Positions 10,163 to 23,669 of a DNA stretch of 64,000 nucleotides are shown piece by piece. The position numbers were made by a program, and so were the translations under genes. The stretch's first letter is position 1, and every line of letters begins with the position of its first letter. Source of the stretch: Gentiana macrophylla (lineage: Eukaryota; Streptophyta; Magnoliopsida; Gentianales; Gentianaceae); assembly GCA_026214975.1 (NCBI GenBank), contig JAOBSW010000502.1, positions 62,001 through 126,000 on the forward strand, in the 5' to 3' direction. Below the pieces are notes generated by a model that saw only the letters and a program-made list of their open reading frames with translations, did no database searches and was not told the origin of the DNA.

Positions 10163-12004
10163 TGAAATAGTGTCCTAAACCCAATCTGGTTGGACCGGAT
10201 CCGATCGGGTCAGATCATTTCTTCTATATCTTAATGTTTATACATATGATAAATGACTTTTCTCTTATTATATATTCTATTTATTTATATGATCCAATTT
10301 GTGATTGTAATACAATAACATCCCTAGTGTTAAACTGTGAGAGAGAAACTATGATAGTGATTTTGGTTGATGAGATCTCGACTCACTTTATAAGGTTTGA
10401 TACTTAAATGTCTCTAGTCGCATGTACTATTAAATAGGACATTAATTGTATGATTAGACTAGCACGTATTATATGTCTTCTATCCTATTGAAGGTAGGGA
10501 TAGATCTCGTCTATCAAAGTGTAGGGACACTTGGAATGTACGTGAATGTGTATTAGAGAATGCGTACGTTAGACTGACGCACTTACCTTATTAAGTGTCA
10601 AACTATGTGGGGGTTGTGTAATTATCCTGAGACCGGAGCTTCATGACATCACGGTGTGGATTGCCATACTTTGACACTATTGAGGTTTCCCCTAGCCATG
10701 GGGCAATCGTGCAGTACTGATTGGGTGTGATACTGAAGAATGCGTAGGATTCATGTTGCTCGTCCAGAAATCGCATAGCCTATTTTTAGGATTAAATATC
10801 CGAAAGGGCCTTCTTATAAAGATTGTCTTATTCTCGAAAGTCTTTGCAGAGCGGAAGTAATATGTTACCTCCAAAGAGTAGGATATCCAGAATATAAGAT
10901 ACGGTCGTTAATGTATTGACACTCGAAATAAGACCGTATGGTTATAATTACAGCGATAGGATTATATTTACACGGTAACTGTTTCACATGAAAGGTAGTA
11001 GTCATTGCATTTGACTCTTCCGATGATTGGGGGTATTGGTATGTTGTTAGACGCTATTCCATGATGGGTAGGTATGAAGGGCATTTTCGTAATTGCACTT
11101 TGTGCCTATGGCCAACATATTCAGAAGCCTATCGGGTCACACACATAAGAACATCTACCTGGATTAAAATGCGGTTATAGCGATAAACGAATAAGGAAAG
11201 TTTATCTCGACTATAAAGTGTTATAGTGATTAAATTAAAATGAAGGTATTTTTGTTATGAATAAATTAAATACAAGATATTAATTATGTTGATTAATTAA
11301 AGAATATTCCGGATGCCAATTTATGGCACGTGGGCGCAGATTGCGTGTGTATAAGATACACTTAGATTGTGTAATTTAATTAATGATATTATCAAATATT
11401 AATATTGGATACTAATAGATTTATGGAAAATTGATTTATGGTAATAGGATAAAGATAGTCAATATTAGATATTGAAAATATCTCGGAAATATTTAATTTG
11501 AGATACTAAATTAAATGAGGTAAAGCAATCAAAGGTATTTGAGATATTAGTAAAATGTTTTCTTTTTCCTCATTCTACTAGGAAGCTTCTCCCAATCAGA
11601 TTGGGATTGATAAGTGGTACCCCAACACCCTATATAAGAAATGGGTTGACTAGCTCTTTTGTATATCACAATTCTAAGAAACTAATAGTTCTTAAGAAAA
11701 ATAAGAGAGCTTCTTACAGAGATTTTGAGAGAGAAAAAGTCGGTCTAGCAACTGAGATTTTCTAGTAGCAATCCAATGATTGATTCCGGCGGGTTGTTCG
11801 TGTGGACTAGCGGTAGAGGCCAAACGCTTGGGCGGCTCAGTGCACCGCTACTCTCCTTAGACGGTCAAAGCATCGATCTTTTAGATCAAGCAAGGTAGCC
11901 ACCGTCTATTAACTTATTATGTTTGTTGCTAAACGAAGTCGATCTTGGGTAAAAAGAAAATAAAATTTTGAATTCCACTGCGTTCCCGCGTAGATTTCCT
12001 AACA
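10163..12004 (+). repeat. Solo LTR of a copia-like element
   Basis: The stretch begins TGAAATAGTGTCCTAAACC and ends GATTTCCTAACA. It contains a plus-strand TATA box (CCCTATATAAG, around 11630) followed by a U5-like region, and there is no internal domain. The Tat LTR sequence appears to continue on both sides (CGACCT on the left, CTAGCCGACCTG on the right). A clean 5-bp target duplication could not be found: CTAGT is near the left end and CTAGC at the right, so the left border may be off by a few bases. About 1.84 kb. It arises in such families by LTR-LTR recombination. Confidence 0.55.
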
Positions 12005-12120
12005 CTAGCCGACCTGTTGTTTTTCTGTTCGGAAGAACGGACAAGACCTCCCACCTAGGGTTCAGGTATGCCCCTGGACATGAAATGGGGCTCCTGACCC
12101 TTAATATCATTTAATATTTA

Positions 12121-12849
12121 GTCTATAAGGATCTGACGCGCCGAGGGCAAGTTCGATAATAATAAGTTATTAATAAATTTTTAACTAATAATATAATTAA
12201 TTTGACAAATCTAATAAATTTATAATATATTTTCAAAAAGTGGATATTAACAATTTTTTGATTTCAAATCCAATGTTGGGTAGTTAGTGATGGTGTAGTG
12301 ATGTGATCCGTAAACAAATCAGATCCATGATAGGTAGCAGAACCAGACACGGATGGTTTTAAATGTCCCTGTTTTTATTTTTCTTATTCCTGTGTTTTTT
12401 TTCCTTCCTCCCCAACAAGGAAAAAATATATATATATATATTCCAAACTTTTTTCGTGTGTGTTCCTTCCGTTCTTAGTGAGAAAAAAAACCAAATTTCC
12501 AGCTTTATTTCGTATTGGACCTGTTATAAAAAGAAAAAACAAACAAACGAAACACAAAACCTAGCCGCCGACTTTGACTATTTGCCCCATTAGATTTTTT
12601 TTTTCTTTCCTTTTTTAGATTGATTGCCAAAAAAAAACACAATTATTTACCTGTCAAATTTCCGAGAGACTCACACCCAATAGTGATTTTTATCACATCT
12701 GTGATTCTAGCACACCTCTCAAAAAAACTTTCCTTCAGAATATTTTTGTTTGGACCCTCTGAATACTTATCGTGTGCTGCTTATTGGTGGATTTTGATTT
12801 TGAGTAATGTCAAAAAAGAGTCCTATAAATGTATATTTTCGTAATTTTG
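12121..12849. other. AT-rich stretch without recognisable gene
   Basis: It contains poly-A and poly-T runs, a (TA) run near 12427 and a CCTAGCCGCC stretch near 12562 that resembles retroelement LTR/leader DNA. Short ORFs here are low-complexity. Nothing can be assigned. Confidence 0.5.
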
Positions 12850-13860
12850 ATGATATGATGAATCGAAATTTGGAGAAAATGAAACGGCGTTTTAATGATA
12901 TGATGGATGATATGAGGACTTAATTGCATGACATGTTAAATGAAATAGGTGGTAGTAAAGATACATGTGGTGGTAGAGGTAAACGTGGTGGTAGAGGTAA
13001 CCACGGTGGTACAGACGTTTTTAAGAAAACTTCTACAAGGTTATATTAATGTTTTTGGCGGTCGTTGTAAAGGGAGTGATCATCACTACTATGGTGGCCC
13101 TACTCTACGGCAGAAAATACATATTTTACGTGATAAATCACCTTAGGACGACCAGGAGAATGTTAAAATCCCCGAGAAGATTGTAGAGACCACCGTAGAG
13201 ATTGTTAACACTCGATAGGAGGTAGTCCAAGAGTGTATTGTGGCAGAGGCGATCACCGAGGAGAATGAAAAGGTTATGGGGATACTTGTTGCAACCGCGT
13301 GTGATGATGAAAAGCAGAATGAGGATATAGCATTAATGGTGGAGAAAATTGAGGCAGATGAGACAGTTGGTCCTATTTCACCGACCACTTGTTCGATTTC
13401 TCTTTCGTCTTCTTTGCAGGTACATAAAGATCATCCACCTGAGGAGCAAACTGGGCTATCTGATACACCCAATCTAGCCAATATATTTCCTATGGATGTT
13501 CTTGTCCCAGTTGACATTGATGGAATACCGAAGCGAACCTTTCTTGATCCTTTTATGGTGTATTGTGCTGTTACTCCGGATTCTAGTCCGTATGCCTATG
13601 TTGCTGCTCCTAGAGAACACTATTTGCATTGAGCCCTTGCAAGTTTACTACTCATTGGTTTCCTTGGTGATGTATGTATCAACAACTCGAAGATATATTG
13701 ATTTGACTTGGTATGTCCGCCTTGTATTTGATCCGGGCATATCCTTGGTGTTCGTTGTTGGCTTGGCCTATTTTGTCCTTGTTGCTGCTTTCTACGACAT
13801 CCTTTTGATTCGAGGTTGAATCCTTTCGGAGCCGGGAGGGAATGATGTGATTCCCATAGG
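12850..13860 (+). pseudogene. Unrecognised decayed coding region, possibly a non-autonomous gypsy element
   Basis: I do not recognise the main frame (13240-13632, 130 codons, acidic, with LANIFPMDVLVPVDIDGIPK). Upstream, 12850-13020 reads as a Met/Asp-rich helix (RNLEKMKRRFNDMMDDMR) followed by GRGKRGGRGNHGG, which resembles the N-terminus of chromovirus Gag. Downstream, 13800-13840 encodes FDSRLNPFGAGRE-like sequence, close to the tail motif found at the end of many chromovirus pol genes. If both are real, the region is a gypsy-derived element with most of pol deleted. Several stops interrupt it. No LTR pair was found. Confidence 0.35.
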
Positions 13861-14135
13861 AGCAGTCTGGAAGACTGAGTCACTGAAGCTTTTGTAGCCG
13901 AGGAGTGATTGTCTGTAGATTGTGAAGCTTGTGTAGCCAAGGACAATCATAACTATTGTATTGGTGAAAGACGATATTGGATTCCTCCAATCATCACAAG
14001 AGAAGAGTGGATTAAGGGACACCACCCGAACCACTATAAACCCTTGTGTTTATTTATTTACTGCATTTCGCTTCACAACATTTATGTACTACACTTTATT
14101 TATATTCTGTGTGTGCTTGAACTACTTTGAAATGG

Positions 14136-15013
<878 letters not shown>

Positions 15014-15163
15014 ATGGCCATCATATAGAAGGGATTTATCTGCGGGCCAAAAGCTTTTTATATAGGAAAAGTTTTTTAAACTCCAATATAGTCATTCATC
15101 CACCCATCTGACTATTTTTTCACCCTTCTCTGGGACGAACAATTTGTATCGGAGTAGTGTTCC

Positions 15164-15175
15164 TAGTATCAGAAC
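15164..15175 (+). promoter_or_regulatory. Primer binding site of outer copia element
   Basis: TAGTATCAGAAC is close to the copia consensus TGGTATCAGAGC, which pairs with initiator tRNA-Met. Two mismatches suggest decay or a variant. It lies 98 bases before the gag start. Confidence 0.65.
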
Positions 15176-15272
15176 CTATTTAGATCTGATTTCTGGTAGC
15201 GAGGAGATCACACACTTTCAAAGTAGTTTATCAATTTTGTTTTCTTATATACACATCTACCTGTCTGTAATA

Positions 15273-16388
15273 ATGGACACTTCAAATTACATGTCTAAAA
15301 TACCTGTATTCAATGTTAATAGTTTTGATGAATATAAAATAAGAATGCTATCTCATCTTGCAGCAACTCATGAGGAGATGCTGGATGTTATGAATGATGG
15401 TCCCATCAAAATCGCAACTATCAAGACCACAGGTCAAAATCAAGGAAAATCAATTGAATATTCAAAGAAGGATTGGACCAAAGATGATAGAAGAAGAGTG
15501 AATCTTGATTTTGTTGCAAAGGATATAATCTTGAAGATTCTAGACAACAATATGTTAATGAGGATTAAAGATTGCAAAACTGCAAAAGCTATATGGTACA
15601 AACTGGCTATTGTCAATGAAGGATCAGAGGCAATCAAAGAGAACAAACTATCTGTTGCAAAACAGAAGATTGAAATTTTCGAAATGAAGACAGGTGAATC
15701 TGTTGATCAAATGGATAACAGATTCTCAAGCATTATCAGTGAATTGCAACAACTTGGCCATACAAAAAGAAGTTTTCTTGAAAATCTTGAGAGGTCTGCC
15801 TGAATGATGGAAGATCATCACATCAGTGCTTTAAGGCACATTTGATATTGCCAAGACTGATACATTGACCTTAATGTCACAACTGAAAGCTCAAGAATTC
15901 GTGTTGAACAATGAGGAAGGTGCACCAGAAGAGCTAAACAAGGCCAGTGCACTGGTAGCACCCCAGTAGAGTAAATCTGCATAGTCAACCGTCGAAGACA
16001 CTCAAGAACTGAAAGAGCAAGTGGCATTGTTGATCAGAAGATTTGATAATTCAACAAGATACATGGTAAATGAAGTTCTCCATCAAACAAGAAGTCAAAT
16101 TCAAGCAAAGACATGAAGAAAAAGAATAATGAATTCAGATGCTTCAACTTCAGAAAGAAAGGACACTTCAAGGCCGATTGTCCAGAAGAAAAAGAAAAAG
16201 ATGAAGAAAAGAAGAGATACAAATCATCAGACAAGAGGCAGAGCAGGAAAGCATTAAAGGCTGAAACCAGCAGTGAAAGTGATGCAGCAGAATCATCTGA
16301 TAATAACTTAGATGACGGTGAAGGCACTAGCTTAGACAATGACAAAGCTTGTTTATGTGTAATGCATAAGGAAATTGAAGAAACATAG
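15273..16388 (+). pseudogene. Copia gag (UBN2-type capsid and zinc knuckle), broken
   Basis: The start is ATG 15273 (MDTSNYMSKIPVFNVNSFDE), which matches where copia Gag normally begins. An in-frame ATG further upstream at 15144 lies in the leader. The first frame covers the gag-polypeptide domain (YKIRMLSHLAATHEEML, AKAIWYKLAIVNEGSEAIKE, DQMDNRFSSIISELQQLG). It shifts near 15795, where LRGLPE continues in the next frame with a stop. A zinc knuckle near 16140 reads CFNFRKKGHFKADC: the second Cys of CX2CX4HX4C is Phe, so zinc binding would be impaired. A Lys/Glu/Ser-rich tail ends at 16388. Confidence 0.85.
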
Positions 16389-16539
16389 GTACTATCTAGT
16401 TCATTCTCATCTAATGCATCCTCATCTGGCACTGCACAATCTTCTATCTTTCCACTATACTCTACAAATCTAATTCAAAATCTCATAAGTAGATTTGAAG
16501 AAATTCAAACAGCTCATGAAATTCTAGAACATGAATTGT

Positions 16540-17400
16540 AAGGATCTAAATGAGGAAAATAAAACATAATTAAAGAAAGAATTGGATAAACAGAAAGCTA
16601 AATCATCTAGTAAGGGAGAACACTTAGCAAATCTTCAAACATCAGATGACACTCATCTAGTTCTAACAGACTAGCTATGAAAACTTCCTACCAGCTGAGG
16701 CGACCAATGCACCATTAAATGCACCAGCTTACAAACCCCCAAAAAGGTTTGGATCCAGATCTTGTTTTGGCTACAATCGTCAAGATGAGAAAAGAAACAA
16801 AGGACAAGACAAATCTAAACTAAGGACCAAAACTGGACCAAAATTCAGAAAAGGACATACCATAGTTTCAACTACTCATCCTGCACTAGTGCTGTCAAAA
16901 ACCAGTGCAGTGAAACTACAGAGTAAATCATCTTACCAGCCTACTAAGGGCAAAGGTATACTGAAAGATATGGGCATACTTCACCCCTCAGAAGATGATT
17001 GGAATGTTCCACCTTCAAAATACAAGAGAAAACCATTTCATACAATGCCAAATGTATTAAGGAAAAGCCAGAAAAGGCATGGTCCTGGATACAAAAGTCA
17101 ATATGGAAACCAGTCATTTGCCGTGTTTTGGAAAGTGAAACAGGATGATAAGACACCAAAAGGTAGAGAAATGTATCAAAATACTTTTAGTAACTCTATT
17201 AGAAGATATTCTGCCATGCCTTATACATATGAGGTTGATGACTTCAACCCTCCAAGAAGAAAATCATTTTGATATAGACTTGGAGTGGGAGGCATGTCTG
17301 CTAACATGTATGGACCCAAAGAGTGTCGGGTACCTAAAGTTGCTTAATTTGTTTTGTAGGATGTCTGGTACATAGACAGTGGATGTTCCAGACATATGAC
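16540..17400 (+). pseudogene. Copia gag end and protease N-terminus, cut by insertion
   Basis: A low-complexity basic region (16889-17272) leads into the protease active site at 17367-17400, readable as VWYIDSGCSRHMT (Asp-Ser-Gly core). The reading is cut at exactly this point by the LARD-like element at 17401. The same protein continues at 58462 with NKRWMTEFEAFDG, which is the normal copia order. The duplicated target ATGAC (17396-17400 and 58457-58461) encodes the Met-Thr at the junction. Confidence 0.85.
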
Positions 17401-17761
17401 TGTTAGTAATATCATCCGCAGCGTAAGCGATTTAAGGATCTAGATCTATAAATTACACGTAATAAAATAACTAGATCTACATCTACAAGGTGGTTGTAGA
17501 ACCTACCTCTTGGATCTCAAAATCCAAGTAGAAGAGCCGCAATAGAAATAACAAACGAAGATGTGAAGAGCACCACGATCTTCCGTACGTGTGATCTAAG
17601 CAACTCCCGGTGGAAGGAAATCCTCGTCTCGAATCCTTCCGATATGCTACCCGGAAAAATCTCCAAGATTTCCCCTATTCTCCCCTTGGCCGAAAAAATA
17701 TTTCTTTTCCTCTCTAAGAGGTGAAGTCGAAATTATGTGTGTTGTAAGGTTCGGGAGAACT

Positions 17762-17776
17762 CTCTTTATATAGGAG
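17762..17776 (-). promoter_or_regulatory. TATA box of LARD-like LTR (left)
   Basis: The minus strand reads CTCCTATATAAAGAG. It is conserved in the right LTR at about 45677-45691. It sits about 360 bp from the U5 end, consistent with the start of the R region. Confidence 0.65.
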
Positions 17777-18894
17777 AGTAAAACTTAACCTCCAAGGATT
17801 TAATAATTAATACAAAATCAATTATAATAATCCCATTAAATAAAATATAATCCCATAATATTCTAGAACAAATCTAGAATAATATTTATCTTTATTTCTT
17901 ACCATAAATATTTATCCAATAAATATTTTGAGCACATGTCTTAAAACAATTTCTTGTTTCCTAAAACATGTGTAGGGGCCGAAATTCATCTTGTGACCTA
18001 GTCACAATGATTTTCGACTATAACACACTTTTGGGCCAAGATTATGAAAAATGTCTTTTCCACATATTTAATTATTTAGCCCAACTAATTTAATAGTCCA
18101 CTAAACAATTAATTCACATATCGTTACAATAAAGTCCAACAAGAACTAAATTAATATTATTAGGATTCGACGTCCGAGAATAGCTATACTATATATGAGG
18201 CACATCGGGGACCATGTACTGATAATCAGCGGCTCCGATAAATCAAATAATAATTATCTTACGAACAGAATAATTATATTCGATAAATCAATCACAGGAA
18301 TATGCCACCATAATCCCGTGACTGCACTCCTCCGATTATGAGATTATATTTATTTCCTCACGAGAATGATAATATGCGTCCATTGATATAATCATTACAT
18401 ATGGATTAATCCTCCATAGACTGTTCATTCCCAATCGGGAAGTTACCGTTAACCCTTTTTAGAACCTCTTATCCTTATTTACTATTAACCTTGGTGATCA
18501 ATTAATTCATACAACTCCTTTGTAGCTAATCGATGTAATATGAACTCATGCGATCGATCGTTTCTAGGATTAACAAATAAAGGAATCTGTCTATCTATTT
18601 CCATAAATGGAAGGAATGGATTCCGTATCTGTGATAGCACAGACTACTCACTCAATCCAGTACAATGCCAAGATAGGGTAATTCAGACCATAGACTCAGT
18701 GTAATCCTTAACCGTCAAGTCAAACCTCATACTGATTCAAGCAGTTGACTGTTATCACCTCAGGATTAAGATATATCCGTAAATATGATCATCCATTGAT
18801 TCGATAAGACTTTCCGATTACGGAATTATATCGTGAACTCTAATCAAATCGGTGCAGCCCTATATGATATATCTATCATACACTACAAAAAAAC

Positions 18895-19145
18895 AGCAGT
18901 TTTGCGACGGAATTTTCACGACGGACTTTATTTCCGACGCAAATTTACGTTTGCGACGGGACATTTGGCGGGACAGTTTGGTACCAATTTTTCCACTTGG
19001 CGGGACATTTTGCGACGGAATTTTTATTATTTTGCGACGGAATATTTAATAAAATTTTATAAAATTATTTTATTATTCTTAATTTAGATTTTTGCGACGG
19101 AATTAGGTTTAGTTTGCGACGGACATTAAATTCCGTCGCAAAACG
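18895..19145. repeat. CACTA 5' subterminal repeats
   Basis: At least eight copies of TTTGCGACGG or TCCGTCGCAAA in both orientations. In En/Spm such subterminal units bind the element's own regulatory protein (TNPA). Confidence 0.85.
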
Positions 19146-19374
19146 GCGGATATCAGTCGACTAATCCCCTTTTCTTCCTCATTTCTCTTCTTCTCCCCTC
19201 TCTCTCTCCCGCCCCCCCCTTGGTCGTTTCTTCCGGCGCCACCTCCTTCCACCACCACCGCGCAGCCCACCCACAGTAACCTCTTCCCCTCCCCTCCCCC
19301 CCCCTCTCCCCCAAACCCGATTCCCCCTCCCCCTCCCCGCCGATATATATATATATGTATGTATATTTTTTTCG

Positions 19375-19430
<56 letters not shown>

Positions 19431-19537
19431 ATGTATATGTATATATATATGTATATATATATTGTAGTATGTAATTTATTTATTTTTTTTTTTTCAATTT
19501 ATTTTTTTTTATATTTTTTTCAATTTATTTTTTTCCT

Positions 19538-19590
<53 letters not shown>

Positions 19591-20097
19591 TATCATATGT
19601 AGTATATATTTATAGATATATATGTGTAGTAATTATAAGTTAGGAAAATGCTATGTGTATTAGTTAGATAAGTTAGGAAAATGCTTACATTATTGAAATG
19701 GTTGATATGGTTTGTTGAGATATTCTTGATATTGTCTGATATTGAAATTGGGATAGATATGTATATTAGTTTAGAAACCGGATGTTGGTTGAATTGGTTT
19801 GTTGAATTTGGATTGAAATGATGATAAGTATGTGCTTACATGATAAGCATAACATACATAAGGTCCTCAAAGGGTGCTGTTCCTACACGTTTGGAAAATG
19901 GTACTAGAGGGTACTTTGTTATCCGGCAAAGCCTCCGAATTATTTTGACGTCGAACCTTTGACCATGAATTGAAAATTTAGGTTAAAGTGTTGTTAGTTT
20001 CATAGTAAGTTGAGTAAAACTTGAGTTTGCAAAAGTGTTGAGACAACCTTCAAAGACTATTGTTAGTCTCATATTTTGTATGATATGATGTGTAGGA
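19146..20097. other. CACTA leader: pyrimidine-rich and (TA)n tracts
   Basis: CT/C-rich DNA (19160-19340) is followed by TA/GT-rich microsatellites (about 19341-19460 and 19545-19590) and poly-T. A long ORF here is only the translated (TA)n repeat. No gene is seen. AG-type leader DNA precedes the transposase start. Confidence 0.7.
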
Positions 20098-23000
20098 TTG
20101 AAAATGAAGAGAATAGAACGTAATTGGATGTACGAGAGGTTGGATGCTAACAAGAAATTTAACCCGGTATTTGTGAATGGTGTGGAGGAATTCATAAAAC
20201 ATGCAAAGCAGTTAGATTCGTTTCGGGCAAATAATGGAATGATGAAGTGTCCATGTAGTAAGTGTAAGAACACTAAATTTTCGATCGAACATGACGTGAG
20301 ATTACATTTAACTAAATATGGGTTTTGCACAAACTACTATGATTGGGTGTGTCATGGTGAAGAGTTTCCCATTCGATCAACGCTCAAAGAAGAACGGAAT
20401 GTGAACCCTTATCGTGACATGGTTAATGACGATTACGTGATAGGATTGATCACGTAAGAGAAGAATTTCTTAACCAAGAGGAGAACAATGAGACACCAAA
20501 CCCTGGTTGCATCGTTTTTGAATTCTTCAAAACGCAGAGGAACTCGTGATGTGATGGAAGTAGTGTCTCCGCATCGCAAGCGGCTTCTAGGTTGCTCACT
20601 TTGAAATGTGATCACAACCTCTCTCACAAATCGCGTTGACGGGGTTACCGGTTTGATAGGAGATATTCTTCCTAAGAATAACTTAATGACCTCGAACTAC
20701 TATCAAACCAAAAAGTTGTTAAAGGCATTAGAGCTACCCCATGAGAAAATACACGTGTGTCCCGCGGGTGTATGTTATTTTGGGAGGAGGACGCGAACCG
20801 GACAAGTGTCGGAAGTGTGACCATGATCGATATAAACCGAAAACGAACGCAAGAGGTCAACGTGTGCCTAACAAAGTGATGACTTATTTCCGATTGGACC
20901 TAGACTCCAAAGGTTGTACGCCACAAAACATATAGGCAAGGAAACGAGGTGGCATGCGGAAAACCCCAGGACAAGCGGTATAATGGCCCACCCAAGTGAC
21001 GCTGAAGCTTGGAAGCATTTTGACCAAATGCACCCCGAGTTTGCTAAGGAGCCTAGAAATGTGCGGTTAGGACTTTGCATGCACGGTTTTGCACCTTTTG
21101 GTAATTTTGGGAAGAACTACTCTTTTTGGCGATCATGGTTACACCATACAATCTTCCGCCCTGGTTGTGCATGAAAAGACAATTTATATTCTTATCGTTG
21201 CTTGTACCGGGGCGAAAAATCCGAAAAGGAAACCTCGATGTTTATTTGCAACCATTGATTAAGGAGTTGAAGCATTGTGGGAAACAGGGTTGTTTACTTA
21301 CGATGTATCCACAAAACAGAATTTTCATATGAGGGTCTGCACTAATGTGGACTATCAATGATTTTCCTGCGTATGGCATGTTATCCGGGTGGACTACGGC
21401 TGGTGTGAAAGCTTGTCCCTATTGTGGTGATGGAAACAAGTCGCTCGCTCAAACATAGTGGTAAATGCACTTGGTTTGATTGTCATCGCATTTCTCCTCA
21501 AGACCATATTTTTCGTGACCGATAAAGGTTTTTTGAAGTCCAAACAAGATGAACACGCCGACTCCACCCCATAGATTGAGTGGTGAGGTGGTATGGGAAT
21601 TTGTACAACACCTACCAAGCATCATTGATGGCTCGATTCAGACTTGAAACGGCTTAAAAACTCCAAGAATGGTTGGTGGAAAAGAAGCATTTTTTGGGAT
21701 CTTCCGTATTGGAAAACATTGTCGCTCGACATTTCCTGGATGTGATGCATATTGAGAAAACTTCTTTGAAAAACTGATTGACACGGTTATGGACGTTAAA
21801 GGCAAATCGCTTGTGGTCCAAAATCGCTAAAGATTTGAAAGAGCTTTGCGTAAAGCGCCCGATTGTACACTTGTTCTTGACAAGCGTAAAAAGAAAAGTG
21901 TTGTGTGAATGGGTCACCAAGTTGAAATTCCTCGACGGTTATGCTTCAGACTGAGTAGGTGCGTAGATCATGATCAATACATTCTACGTGGTTTGAAAAG
22001 CCATGATTGTCACGTTTTTATGGAACGCTTGTTGCCGCTGCCCTTCGAGAAATGATTCGAAAAATGAGTGGAATGCATTGACCGAGATAAGTCAATTCTT
22101 TTTCGAGACTTGTGTGTCGCTACCCTAAAAATAGAAGACGTGATTCGTTTAGAGAATAACATTGCCGAGATTATTTGCAAGTTAGAGAAGATTTTGCCTC
22201 CAAGCCGCTTTTTTAACTCGATGGAGCATTTACCGTACACTTGCCGTATGAGGTCGAGTTGGTGGTCCCGTGCAATATCGATGGATGTATCCATTCAAGT
22301 TTTTTGAATCACTTAAAACAAAAGATTGGTAACAAAGCTTTCGCTGAGGATCAATATGCAATGCGATTTGTTGGAAGAGATTTCAAACTTCGTTTCTATG
22401 TATTACGATGATCATATTGAAACAAAAGCAAAGAATCTTGTTGTTGGTGAGACTTCGCATCAAGAATCGCTTCGTATTTACCGAGTCATTCGCGATCATA
22501 ATGGTACAACAATCGGGAAGTGCAAGACGAGGTTCTTGGATAATAAAGAATATGACTTTGTGCACAAGTACGTATTGTCTAATCGCTGAAATCATGAAAC
22601 CGTATGAACTGTAAGTACCTCATTACTACATATATACAATGCTTAACGCTTTTTTCGAACAAATATACATTAATCGACAAAATGATTCATTCTTAGATTG
22701 TTCGAGCAATTTATTCGTGTTCAACAAAATTTCAATTGACCTCGGCAGATATTTGGAATAAACATGAAAATGAATTTACCAAATGGTTTGCACAACAAGC
22801 ATCATTGTTGAATGATGATTTGCTAAATGCTTTGGCAAGTGGTCCTTCTCGTCAAGTCAAAACTTGGAAACGTTATTCGATTAACGGCTACAACTTTCGG
22901 ACATTCAACCGGCAACCGATATTGGTAAATCTTCACCAACAACGGAGTTTGTGTCGTTCCACGGAAGGTGCCGACTATTATGGCACTTTAAATGAAATCA

Positions 23001-23539
23001 TTGAGTTGGTGTATTATGGACATTCGATCGTCTACAAAGCCGTATTGTTCAAATGTGATTGGTTTGATAATTTCGAACGGGCATGAATGTGCATAAAGAT
23101 TATAAGATAGTTGATGTTCATCGTGGTAGAAATATGGCGCTTATGATCCATTTGTTCTCGCTTATCAAGTCGAGCAAGTCTACTATGCTCCATATCCAAG
23201 TTTGAAAAAGACAAAGATCAATGGTCGGTTGTTTTCAAAACAAAGGCAAGATCGACTATCGATGCTCCCGCCGAGGAAACCGCTTTCCAAGAACAAGTGA
23301 TCAATGATGTTTCCGATTATCTCGATCCTCTTAACATTGTCCACCAAGATCTTGATGTCGATGTTGACTCCGATGTTAGGGATAATGACTTGGATGATGA
23401 TGAGATGGCGGATTTCATTCAACAAGAAGTGGATGTTGAATACAAGAATGAAGATGGAGAGGAAGAAGAATCGGTTGATGATCTAGATACTGATGAAGAG
23501 GAGGAAGAACTCTTCCATTCTAGTAGTGATAGTGAATAA
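20098..23539 (+). pseudogene. CACTA transposase, TNP2 type, multiply frameshifted
   Basis: The start region 20098-20360 is intact and matches the transposase-associated domain (WMYERLDANKKFNP, GVEEFIKHAKQ, CPCSKCKN, HLTKYGF, YDWVCHGE). The TNP2 transposase domain is readable in pieces from about 20680 to 21620 (YYQTKKLLKALELPHEKIH, FDQMHPEFAKEPRNVRLGL, FPAYGMLSGWTTAGVKACPY). DUF4218-like FFNSMEHLPYT is near 22210, and a DUF4216-like stretch at 22860-23086 includes RSLCRSTEGADYYGTL. An acidic tail ends DEEEEELFHSSSDSE at 23539. Frame changes occur roughly every 100-300 bases, so no transposase can be made. Confidence 0.85.
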
Positions 23540-23669
23540 TAATGTATTAAATATTTTATTTTGTCATTATAGTGAATAATAATGTATTAAACATTGTAAT
23601 TTATTATTAATTAGTATAAACGCCTTTTTATTATAATTGCATTTAGATTAGTATAAACGTCATTTTCTC

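Larger units (their letters stand above)
9200..12120 (-). mobile_element. 5' remnant of a Tat-type Ty3/gypsy element, split by a solo LTR
   Basis: On the minus strand an LTR-like region (from about 12120 down to 9673, interrupted at 10163-12004) is followed by a PBS (9653-9671) and a gag start at 9625. PBS and gag start closely match those of the complete Tat element at 30176. The LTR shows TATATAAACAATCC-type promoter sequence near 9870. The element stops at about 9200, in gag, next to the copia fragment. The outer LTR end near 12120 is not sharply defined. Confidence 0.65.

Noticed and set aside
12363..12593. 76-codon frame rich in Phe
   Set aside because: Low-complexity translation of T-rich DNA. 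No start context or domain.
19359..19643. 95-codon open frame of Tyr/Ile
   Set aside because: It is the translation of (TA)n microsatellites and poly-T, with no gene character.
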